From Serratia ficaria (GTDB lineage: Bacteria > Pseudomonadota > Gammaproteobacteria > Enterobacterales > Enterobacteriaceae): DNA of 64,000 nucleotides. This document shows positions 56,725 to 63,010 of the stretch, one piece after another. The notes below the pieces were generated by a model. The model was given only the letters and a program-made list of their open reading frames with translations. It did not search any database and had not been told where the DNA came from. The position numbers and the translations under genes were made by a program. Within the stretch, counting starts at the first letter, position 1, and each line of letters begins with the position of its first letter. The stretch spans positions 2,666,001 through 2,730,000 of the forward strand of contig NZ_LT906479.1 of the NCBI RefSeq assembly GCF_900187015.1, written 5' to 3'.

Positions 56725-56749
56725 ATCGGGCCGCAGAGTGCGGCCCGAT
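56725..56749. terminator. Bidirectional terminator hairpin between small lipoprotein and MscS gene
   Basis: Eleven perfect base pairs (ATCGGGCCGCA / TGCGGCCCGAT) around GAG. It sits between two converging genes. The U-tails are short. Confidence 0.65.
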
Positions 56750-56762
56750 GGCGTGCTGAAGA

Positions 56763-59210
56763 TTACGAAGACTGTTCCTCTTCATTGGCCAGGCTTTTCG
56801 CCTGCTGCTTCATAAACACCACTTCCTGCGGGCTGGACATGCTGACGCGTTCTGCGCGCAGCAGTTTGAGGATATTGAACAGCAGCTCGCTCTTGGTGGC
56901 GCCGACCATGCGCGGACTGGGGACGTAGCCGGTCACGCTGAGGATAATGCCTTCCGGCCCCAGCTGGCTGAAGCGCACGTAAGGCGCCGGCGCGTCCAGA
57001 ATGGCCTCGTAGTCGTTGTAGGCGCTCAGCAGAATATTGCGCACCTGCTCCGGATCGATGTCGGTCGGGAACGTCAGCGCAATGGTGACCACGCCCTGGG
57101 CATTGCCCATGGTGGCGTTGCGCACGTTCTGCGAGATCAGCTGCGAATTCGGCACGATCATGGTCGAACGGTCGCTGAGCTGGATTTCGGTGGCGCGCAC
57201 GTTGATGCGGCGCACATCGCCCTCCACGCCGCCGATGCCGATCATATCCCCTACCTTCACCGGCCGTTCGGTCAGCAGGATCAGGCCGGAAATGAAGTTT
57301 TTCACAATCTCCTGCAGGCCGAAACCGATACCCACCGACAGGGCGCTGACGATCCACGCCAGGTTATTCCACTGAATGCCCAGCGCCGCCAGCGTGATCA
57401 GGATCAGCAGCACATAGCCGACGTTGCTGAACAGCGTGACCAGCGAGGCGCGGATGCCGACGTCCGAAATGGTTTTCGGCAGCAGCTCATTGCTCAGCCA
57501 ACGCTGGGTCACCCGCAGGATATAGATGCCGATCGCCAGGCAAATCAACGCGTTGATCAGGTTGCCTGGCACGATGTTCAGCTTTTCCAGCCCTTCGCCG
57601 GTCAGGATGGCGGCGATCTTTTCCAGCAGCGTATTCGGCGTGGTGGTGCCGAAGGAGCCGTTGAACAGCGAGACGATGGTCAGCAGCAGCAACGTACATT
57701 TGGCCACCGCGGTGGTGATGATCGACATCTGTTCCAGATGGCGATCTTTAAAGTTGAACGATTTCTTCAGCGTTTTGCCGCTGGTGGTCTGCGACGAGAA
57801 GATGGCGGCGCACAGGTCGGTGGCGAACAGCACGGTAAAATAGAAGGTCATCAGAACCAGAACGATCCAGATCACCTGATAAGTCAGGAAGCGGGCGAAG
57901 GCGATGTAACCGACCAGCAGCGAAAGCAGAATGATCAGCGAACACGCCAGCGTGGCCATATGCACCAGGCCGCTGAGGGTGGAACGCTTTTCGATATGTT
58001 CGCCCTGCTGCTCCAGCCGGCGGCGGATGCGCTGGGCGCGCAGCGGGATCGCCAGCAACACCATGCCGATAAGCCCGGCCACCAACCCGTTGCCGAAAAT
58101 GGTGGTGCTCAGGCTGGCGCTCACCACGTTGTTGATCAGCTCGATGGTGCCGAACGCCAACGCCAGCGCGGCCAGCAGCGGCGAGAAGTAGCGCAGGCCG
58201 GTGGCCACCGCGTCATCCAGCGACGCCAGGCGCCATGAAGGTCGGTTGAGCGACAGCGCCGCGCGGCCCAGGCCGGCGATCAACGCGCAAAAAATCGCCA
58301 GTTTGCCAAAGCCTTCGGAAAAGTCCTGCAGCATCACCGGCAACGGCTGCACGCGGGTGAAGATCTGATTCAGCAGATTCAACGAGATGCCGGTGGTGAT
58401 CACGGTGAGCGCCACGGTGGCGATGGCCATAAAGCTGCGGCGCAGGCGGCCGTCCGGCAGAAAACGAATGCTGACCCAGGCCAAAAAACGCTCGGAGTAG
58501 TAGCGGCCCCAGGACCAGATGATCACCGCCAGCGCCAGCAAGGCGAGCGTGCCGTAGCGCCACTCCTCCTGCCAGCTGGCGTCCCAGGCGCCTTTCATCT
58601 CGGCGTTGAACTGGGCCAAACGCTGCGCGTCTTCATCCGAGGGATGCGCGATCGGCGACCAGAACTTGGCGCCCAGAATGCTGCCGGTATTCAACGCCAG
58701 CTGGGTTTTGAACGCCACCCGGCGCAGATCGCCAATTTGCTGCCCCAGATCGAGCGCGCCGGTGTGGATCGCCTGCGCGCGCTTCACCGCGTCGTCCAAC
58801 TGTTTTTTACTGTTGTTGAGCGCGTTGCGCTGCTGCACCACCGCCGGTGTTTCAGGCTGAGCGCCGGCGGCCGGCGGCGGCCCCAACACGTCGAGCTGCG
58901 CCTGCAGCTTTTCCTGCGCCGGCTGCAGATCGGTCGCCAGCTTGTCCAACCCGGCGGCGAGATCGTCGGTGGCCAGCCGCAGTTTGCTGAGCTGGTTATC
59001 GGTGCTGGCTTTGGACACCTGCTGCTTGATGCTGTCCAGCTGCTTTTGGGCGTTTTTCAGCTGGGTGGCGCTGTCTATCGGCGCGCTCTCGGCGGCGGCG
59101 GCATCATCCTGCTCCGCGGCGAAGGCCAGCGGCGCCGCCTGCAGGCCGAACAACAGGAACAGGCAAAAAAAGAGTTGACGGGGCTTTAACATAAATTCAG
59201 TGCTCAGCAT
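56763..59210 (-). CDS. Large MscS-family mechanosensitive channel with DUF3772-like periplasmic domain
   Basis: The 815-residue membrane protein has a Sec signal (FFCLFLLFGLQAAPLAFAAE), then a coiled-coil-rich periplasmic part (about 45-170, KNAQKQLDSIKQQVSKAS). About ten helices follow, and then the MscS core. The pore-lining TM3 is WIVSALSVGIGFGLQEIVKN followed by FISGLILLTERPVKVGDMIG, and the beta domain is GGVEGDVRRINVRATEIQLS. Such channels release solutes on hypo-osmotic shock. It differs from E. coli YbiO and MscK in length. The start at 59210 has CAGG; ATG 59192 is possible. Confidence 0.92.
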   Translation of the reverse strand: MLSTEFMLKPRQLFFCLFLLFGLQAAPLAFAAEQDDAAAAESAPIDSATQLKNAQKQLDSIKQQVSKASTDNQLSKLRLATDDLAAGLDKLATDLQPAQEKLQAQLDVLGPPPAAGAQPETPAVVQQRNALNNSKKQLDDAVKRAQAIHTGALDLGQQIGDLRRVAFKTQLALNTGSILGAKFWSPIAHPSDEDAQRLAQFNAEMKGAWDASWQEEWRYGTLALLALAVIIWSWGRYYSERFLAWVSIRFLPDGRLRRSFMAIATVALTVITTGISLNLLNQIFTRVQPLPVMLQDFSEGFGKLAIFCALIAGLGRAALSLNRPSWRLASLDDAVATGLRYFSPLLAALALAFGTIELINNVVSASLSTTIFGNGLVAGLIGMVLLAIPLRAQRIRRRLEQQGEHIEKRSTLSGLVHMATLACSLIILLSLLVGYIAFARFLTYQVIWIVLVLMTFYFTVLFATDLCAAIFSSQTTSGKTLKKSFNFKDRHLEQMSIITTAVAKCTLLLLTIVSLFNGSFGTTTPNTLLEKIAAILTGEGLEKLNIVPGNLINALICLAIGIYILRVTQRWLSNELLPKTISDVGIRASLVTLFSNVGYVLLILITLAALGIQWNNLAWIVSALSVGIGFGLQEIVKNFISGLILLTERPVKVGDMIGIGGVEGDVRRINVRATEIQLSDRSTMIVPNSQLISQNVRNATMGNAQGVVTIALTFPTDIDPEQVRNILLSAYNDYEAILDAPAPYVRFSQLGPEGIILSVTGYVPSPRMVGATKSELLFNILKLLRAERVSMSSPQEVVFMKQQAKSLANEEEQSS

Positions 59211-59456
59211 TAACCTGAAAGCCAGGCGAACAGGCGGGAGCGAAGTCCCGCAACTTAATCATAAACGGCAATTATAATAGCTGCTTAATGTAAGCCGAAA
59301 TACCGGAATTATTCCCATTCCGCGCCGCGGCCCGCCGGCCGAAACGGCGCTGCAGGCTAGCCCTATGATATCCTGATGGTTTTGATCTGGCGCAGGCTGA
59401 AAAAGCCGCCTATACTCAGCTCACCTATTAATCAAAATTATAAAAGGAGGATTACT
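59211..59456. promoter_or_regulatory. Divergent spacer with candidate promoter of the ABC-F leader
   Basis: TATACT (59411-59416) is a good -10 for rightward transcription; no equally good -35 was found at 17 bases. It would place the transcript start near 59423, about 34 bases before the leader ORF. The AT-rich part next to 59210-59300 should hold the promoter of the MscS gene. No gene is seen here. Confidence 0.35.
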
Positions 59457-59540
59457 ATGCCGATGTGTGAATTGTTTATTTACTCACACTTCTACAGTAA
59501 TTGCCGCCGCTCAAGCGTTACCGGTATCGTGCTGCGATAA
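59457..59540 (+). CDS. Candidate 27-residue leader peptide upstream of the ABC-F gene
   Basis: ATG 59457 lies six bases after AGGAGG (59445-59450), an almost ideal ribosome site. The ORF encodes MPMCELFIYSHFYSNCRR plus SSVTGIVLR and stops at TAA 59538-59540. It starts 196 bases before an ABC-F ATPase gene on the same strand. Its 3' third is part of a stem (59508-59553). A ribosome stalled by an antibiotic on this peptide could change the downstream fold, the logic of erm- and ABC-F leader attenuators. No homologue was searched for. Confidence 0.5.
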   Translation: MPMCELFIYSHFYSNCRRSSVTGIVLR

Positions 59541-59558
59541 CCCAGCTTGAGCGAAGCT
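59508..59558 (+). promoter_or_regulatory. Alternative hairpins overlapping the leader ORF
   Basis: Stem 1: CGCTCAAGC (59508-59516) with GCTTGAGCG (59545-59553), with inner pairing of TATCG/CGATA. Stem 2: AGCTT (59544-59548) with AAGCT (59554-59558), which reuses the right arm of stem 1, so the two cannot form together. CCCTCC near 59579 could also mask the leader ribosome site. The layout suits attenuation but is not tested. Confidence 0.45.
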
Positions 59559-59623
59559 TACTAAAATCTGAGTTCCTTCCCTCCGGCTTACCGGGTTGTC
59601 GTCAGCGATGTTTGACGATAGGC

Positions 59624-59656
59624 ATGACTATGCCGTTAATCTTGAGTAAGCAATGA
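59624..59656 (+). CDS. Ten-residue ORF overlapping the ABC-F start (coupling ORF)
   Basis: ATG 59624 opens MTMPLILSKQ and ends at TGA 59654-59656, overlapping the ABC-F ATG (59653) as ATGA. A GGCAT/ATGCC stem (59621-59634) covers its start. The ABC-F gene has no strong ribosome site of its own, so it may depend on ribosomes that end this mini-ORF. It may also be accidental. Confidence 0.3.
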   Translation: MTMPLILSKQ

Positions 59657-61374
59657 GCACATTACTTTCTGCACAATCCGTCGGTTACGACAACGCGTTC
59701 GGCCCCCTGCTGAGCGAGGTTTCCTTCAGCCTGAAAAAAGGCGATCGCATCGGCTTAATCGGCCACAACGGCTGCGGCAAAAGCACCCTGTTGAAAATCC
59801 TCAGCGGCGACCTGCCCGCCGGCGCCGGCAGCGTGACGTCGTCACAGAAATGTCTGATGGCCCTGGTGGAACAGCGGCTGCCGGAAGCGCTGCGCGCCAG
59901 CACCCTGCTGGATACGGTGCTGGCGCGCCTGCCGCACAGCCAGCATCTGAGCGAACGCTGGCGCTGCGAGGCGCTGTTGACCCGCCTGGGGTTCGCCCCC
60001 GAGAGCTGGCCGCTGACCGCCGGCACGCTCAGCGGCGGCCAGCATACCCGGCTGCTGCTGGCGCGCGCGCTGATTGGCCAACCGGACCTGCTGCTGCTCG
60101 ACGAACCCAGCAACCATCTGGACCTGCCCACGCTGCTGTGGCTGGAACAATTTCTGCAGACCTGGGGCGGCAGCTTTGTGCTGGTGTCCCACGACCGCTA
60201 TTTGCTGGATCAGGTCACCAACTGCACCTGGATCCTGCGCGACGGCACCCTGCAGTTCTTCCGTTTGCCCTGTTCCGCCGCGCGCCAGGCGCTTGAGGAG
60301 CGGGATGCGGCGGACGCGCATCGCCGCCAGGCCGAGCAAAAGGAGATCGACCGGGTGGAGAACAGCGCCCGGCGGCTGGCGATTTGGGGCCGGGTGTACG
60401 ACAACGAAGATCTGGCGCGCAAGGCCAAGCAAATGGAAAAGCGCGTCGACCGGCTGAAAGAAGCTCAGACCGAGCTGACCGCCGGCAGCCAGTGGCGGCT
60501 GCGGCTGCAGGGCGAGGCGCTGGACGCCGATCGCCTGCTGGCGCTGCCGCAGCTGGAGGTTCGCCCGGCGGCGGATGCGCCGGCGCTGTTTCGCCTGGAG
60601 CCGCTGCAGGTGAAGAGCGGCGATCGCATCGCCGTCGTCGGCCGCAACGGCTGCGGCAAATCCTCGCTGTTGCGGCAGCTGTGGCGCGAGTCTCTGCGGC
60701 AGGATCCGCAGCGGGTGACCTTCCACCCGCGGGTGCGGATCGGCTATTACGATCAGAGCCTGCGGCAGCTGCGCGACGGGGATACGCTGAGCGAAGCGCT
60801 GACGCCGTTTGCGCCGCTGACCGAAGAACAGCGGAAAATGGCGCTGATCGGCGCCGGCTTCCCCTACCTTCGCCATCAGCAGCCGGTGCGTTCGCTGAGC
60901 GGCGGCGAACGTTCGCGGCTGTTGTTCGTCGGCCTGACGTTAGCCAATTACTCGCTGCTGTTGCTGGACGAACCCACCAACCACCTGGATATGGCGGGCA
61001 AAGAACAGCTGGCGGAAACGCTGCGGCGGTTTCCCGGCGCGGTGATGCTGGTGACCCACGATCGGATGCTGATCGAGCAGAGCTGCAACCGCTTTTGGCT
61101 GATCGACCGGCAACGGTTGACGGAATGGCACGATCTGGCGCCGGTTTATGCCCGCCTCGGCGGTGATGGCGATGGCGACGGCCAAAGCGCGCTGAACCGC
61201 CCGGCCGCCGCGCCGCAGGATGATGACGAGGACGCGCTGCTTGCCGCCCTGTTGTCGTTGGAAAGCAAGCTGCAGGAGGATCTGGCGCGCAAGCCCCGGC
61301 ATCAGAAACCCGAGCTGCAGGCGCGCTGGCGACGCGAGATTGCGGCGATTAGCGCCCGGCTGAATCTGGGCTAA
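59653..61374 (+). CDS. ABC-F family ATPase (ribosome-associated type)
   Basis: The 573-residue protein has two ABC domains and no membrane part, so it is an ABC-F protein acting on ribosomes. Domain 1: Walker A GLIGHNGCGKSTLLKIL, signature TLSGGQHTRLLLARAL, Walker B LLLLDEPSNHLD, then SHDRYLL. Domain 2: GRNGCGKSSLLRQL, SLSGGERSRLLFVGL, LLLLDEPTNHLD, THDRMLI. The linker (about residues 210-300) has charged KAKQMEKRVDRLKEAQTELT. Both catalytic Glu residues are present. It is not an obvious EttA, Uup, YbiT or YheS; length and linker differ from YheS. ABC-F proteins include antibiotic-resistance factors. The start is coupled to an upstream mini-ORF. Confidence 0.92.
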   Translation: MSTLLSAQSVGYDNAFGPLLSEVSFSLKKGDRIGLIGHNGCGKSTLLKILSGDLPAGAGSVTSSQKCLMALVEQRLPEALRASTLLDTVLARLPHSQHLSERWRCEALLTRLGFAPESWPLTAGTLSGGQHTRLLLARALIGQPDLLLLDEPSNHLDLPTLLWLEQFLQTWGGSFVLVSHDRYLLDQVTNCTWILRDGTLQFFRLPCSAARQALEERDAADAHRRQAEQKEIDRVENSARRLAIWGRVYDNEDLARKAKQMEKRVDRLKEAQTELTAGSQWRLRLQGEALDADRLLALPQLEVRPAADAPALFRLEPLQVKSGDRIAVVGRNGCGKSSLLRQLWRESLRQDPQRVTFHPRVRIGYYDQSLRQLRDGDTLSEALTPFAPLTEEQRKMALIGAGFPYLRHQQPVRSLSGGERSRLLFVGLTLANYSLLLLDEPTNHLDMAGKEQLAETLRRFPGAVMLVTHDRMLIEQSCNRFWLIDRQRLTEWHDLAPVYARLGGDGDGDGQSALNRPAAAPQDDDEDALLAALLSLESKLQEDLARKPRHQKPELQARWRREIAAISARLNLG

Positions 61375-61383
61375 CCTTTCACA

Positions 61384-61405
61384 GGCCGCCCTGCGGCGGC
61401 CGTTT
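61384..61405 (+). terminator. Terminator after the ABC-F gene
   Basis: Seven-base stem GGCCGCC / GGCGGCC with a CTGC loop, followed by GTTTTC. Just before the GNAT gene start, so readthrough into that gene is possible. Confidence 0.7.
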
Positions 61406-61423
61406 TCAGCTTTCGGAGGTGAG

Positions 61424-61867
61424 ATGAATATTCTGCTCCAGGCCGCATCCCGTGCGCAGCAGCCGCTGCTGGCCGCCATGCTGCCCGACTATCTTGGCGA
61501 GCTCGGCGCCGACATCGACTACCCCCATCTGCCGCTCTACTGGCGGGAAGCCGGGCGCTACCCCTATCTGATTTTCAACGAACGCCAACCGGTGGGATTT
61601 GCCCTGGTCAGAATGCGGGATCCTGAGGTGCGGGAAATGGCCGAATTCTACGTCACTCGGCCATGGCGAAAATACGGCGTCGGCCAAAGCGCCGCCCGGG
61701 CGCTGTTCGCCCTGCACCCCGGCCGCTGGCAGCTGTCGGTGTTGGCGGATAACCCGGGCGCGCTGGCCTTTTGGCTGTCGCTGATGCCGCCCGACGCCTA
61801 CCGCGCCTGGATTGATACGCCCGGCGAGCGGCCGCACTGGCGACTGGCGTTTACCTCCGCGGGCTGA
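61424..61867 (+). CDS. GNAT-family N-acetyltransferase
   Basis: The 147-residue protein is a single GNAT domain. The acetyl-CoA pyrophosphate loop is RPWRKYGVGQSAARALFALH (R/Q-X-X-G-X-G/A). Beta-4 is REMAEFYV and the beta-5 segment is WQLSVLADNPGALAFWLSLM. The start has GGAGG five bases upstream. It follows the ABC-F terminator by 19 bases. Substrate unknown; some small GNATs modify antibiotics, which would fit the neighbour, but this is speculation. Confidence 0.9.
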   Translation: MNILLQAASRAQQPLLAAMLPDYLGELGADIDYPHLPLYWREAGRYPYLIFNERQPVGFALVRMRDPEVREMAEFYVTRPWRKYGVGQSAARALFALHPGRWQLSVLADNPGALAFWLSLMPPDAYRAWIDTPGERPHWRLAFTSAG

Positions 61868-61890
61868 TGCAAACGCCGGGCTTAGGTGAT

Positions 61891-62070
61891 TTATTTTTTT
61901 ACTTTCGCGGAGAGTTGCCAGACAAAGGCGACCAGCAGCATGCTGCCGGAAAATGTCAGCGTTAAACTGGTGAGGAATTCGGATTTTCCGGTGGTGTAAA
62001 AGTAAATTTCATTAACGCCCACGGCAATCATCAAAATGGCGTAGAGCAACCCCAGAATTAATATCATCAT
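61891..62070 (-). CDS. Small membrane protein (59 residues), unknown
   Basis: The ORF encodes a protein with two predicted membrane helices: MMILILGLLYAILMIAVGVN and, after TGKSEF, LTSLTLTFSGSMLLVAFVWQ. It ends SAKVKK, so the C-terminus is probably cytoplasmic. GGAG lies 10 bases before the double ATG (62070, 62067). It follows mgtS by 109 bases on the same strand, with a hairpin between. No family recognised. Hydrophobic layout and positive tail argue for a real small protein. Confidence 0.6.
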   Translation of the reverse strand: MMILILGLLYAILMIAVGVNEIYFYTTGKSEFLTSLTLTFSGSMLLVAFVWQLSAKVKK

Positions 62071-62115
62071 TATCGTTATACTCCGTTTCTCAGGCGGCGT
62101 TCAGCGCGCCGTTAA

Positions 62116-62153
62116 ATCCTCCCCATAAAAAATAAAACCATTATGGGGAGGAT
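62116..62153. terminator. Hairpin between mgtS and the 59-residue ORF
   Basis: A perfect 13-base stem ATCCTCCCCATAA / TTATGGGGAGGAT with a 12-base A/T loop, 26 bases past the mgtS stop. On the minus strand it is followed by TTTAAC. It could end the mgtS transcript partly or act as an mRNA 3' end. Confidence 0.6.
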
Positions 62154-62179
62154 GCATCCAGGCGGATCTTTAGCGTTCA

Positions 62180-62272
62180 TCAATCATCCCATTTGGTGCT
62201 CATATAGGCCGCCAACAGGCCCAGAGAGCTGATTATTGCCAGGAATCCTACAAAAACCGTCATATTTCCCAT
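62180..62272 (-). CDS. mgtS: MgtS-type small membrane protein (30 residues)
   Basis: The 30-residue product, MGNMTVFVGFLAIISSLGLL then AAYMSTKWDD, lines up with E. coli MgtS (YneM), which has the same NM-VF start, one membrane helix, LAAY and the KWDD end. MgtS is an inner-membrane protein that stabilises the Mg2+ importer MgtA and is made at low Mg2+ under PhoPQ control. Ribosome site GAGGACGAG. The stop of an 18-residue ORF lies 14 bases upstream, so coupling is possible. No PhoP box was identified with confidence. Confidence 0.85.
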   Translation of the reverse strand: MGNMTVFVGFLAIISSLGLLAAYMSTKWDD

Positions 62273-62286
62273 TATCTCGTCCTCAG

Positions 62287-62343
62287 TTAACCGTTATCGA
62301 TAAAAACCTCTTTAATTAAAAAGCGGGGTTGGTCGGTGTCCAT
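62287..62343 (-). CDS. 18-residue ORF just upstream of mgtS (possible leader)
   Basis: ATG 62343 to TAA 62287 encodes MDTDQPRFLIKEVFIDNG. AGGAGG lies 12 bases upstream, a long but usable gap. A GC-rich hairpin (CCCCGC / GCGGGG, 62377-62398) precedes it. It ends 14 bases before mgtS and contains a Pro and acidic codons; short ORFs with Pro or Asp/Glu control Mg2+ genes such as mgtL. A leader role for mgtS is an inference. Confidence 0.35.
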   Translation of the reverse strand: MDTDQPRFLIKEVFIDNG

Positions 62344-62445
62344 TGCGTTCTACGTCCTCCTGGTGATAAATAACATCCCCGCCCGGGCCGGCGCGGGGTG
62401 ATGGTTAAATGCCCAATGCGTACTGGGCGATTTTGAAATAAATAA

Positions 62446-62541
62446 TCAATCGGCGCTCATATAGCCGGCAACCGAAGATTCATCGAGAACTTCAGCATTG
62501 GCCAGCGCCGCAGAGGAATGATTTTTAAGTGATTGAGTCAT
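62446..62541 (-). CDS. 31-residue ORF, first of the micro-ORF run, unknown
   Basis: ATG 62541 to TGA 62446 encodes MTQSLKNHSSAALANAEVLD then ESSVAGYMSAD. AGGGA lies six bases upstream, a good ribosome site. The product is soluble and Ala/Ser-rich with an acidic C-terminus. It has no family I recognise; the size and tail might also suit a processed peptide. The GCCCA/TGGGC stem (62411-62428) lies just downstream. Confidence 0.5.
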   Translation of the reverse strand: MTQSLKNHSSAALANAEVLDESSVAGYMSAD

Positions 62542-62810
62542 TGTCAGTCCCTATTTCTGTTTGAACTTCAACAGCGAATCGCATAGGGGCGCAACCAAAG
62601 AGGGAGTGCAGACGGCCTATCTCCGCGTCCAGGTTTTAGCACTATACAACGTATCTGAAGTGTTACTCAGAAGTTACTTTGGGCTGAACCTTAATTCGAT
62701 AAAGCCTGTCTTAACCTTGGGCATCTCTCGATGTCGTCAGATCAGTAACCTGTGTTTGTATAGGAGCCTCGCCAAACGAGATACTGCATATAAACTACCG
62801 GCGCAGTATA

Positions 62811-62930
62811 GGCGGTGTTTTCGCCGGCGGGAAGAAAATAACCTCCGCCGTTGATGGAGTATTTAGGAAACTGTTATTAATGGAATAAATCATAAAGAAG
62901 GCCGATATTATTCGGCCTTCTTTATTTTTT
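62811..62930 (+). ncRNA. Candidate small RNA ending in a strong intrinsic terminator
   Basis: On the + strand, ATACTGC/GCAGTAT (62781-62809), GGCG/CGCC (62811-62825) and CGGCGG/CCGCCG (62825-62850) can form stems. They are followed by an AU-rich stretch and a classic terminator: AAAGAAGGCCGA / TCGGCCTTCTTT (62894-62923) then ATTTTTT. No + strand protein gene explains that terminator, and the minus-strand hydrolase gene has its own terminator. In E. coli the sRNA MgrR lies beside mgtS, so a MgrR-like role is possible but not shown. The 5' end is a guess. Confidence 0.4.
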
Positions 62931-62982
62931 GAATCGGCGTGGCGTTGGCTTTGTAATACACCGGCGTAAAACCGGTTGCCAC

Positions 62983-63006
62983 AAAAAAGCCGGGCCTCCG
63001 CCCGGC
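62983..63006 (-). terminator. Rho-independent terminator of the TAP-like hydrolase gene
   Basis: Stem GCCGGGC / GCCCGGC around a 4-base loop. Read on the minus strand it is followed by TTTTTT. It starts 5 bases past the stop codon of the gene at 63011. Confidence 0.88.
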
Positions 63007-63010
63007 CACC

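Noticed and set aside
62561-62854. 97-codon + frame upstream of the strong terminator
   Set aside because: No ribosome site, no hydrophobic or domain pattern, and it overlaps the stems of the candidate small RNA; more likely non-coding.
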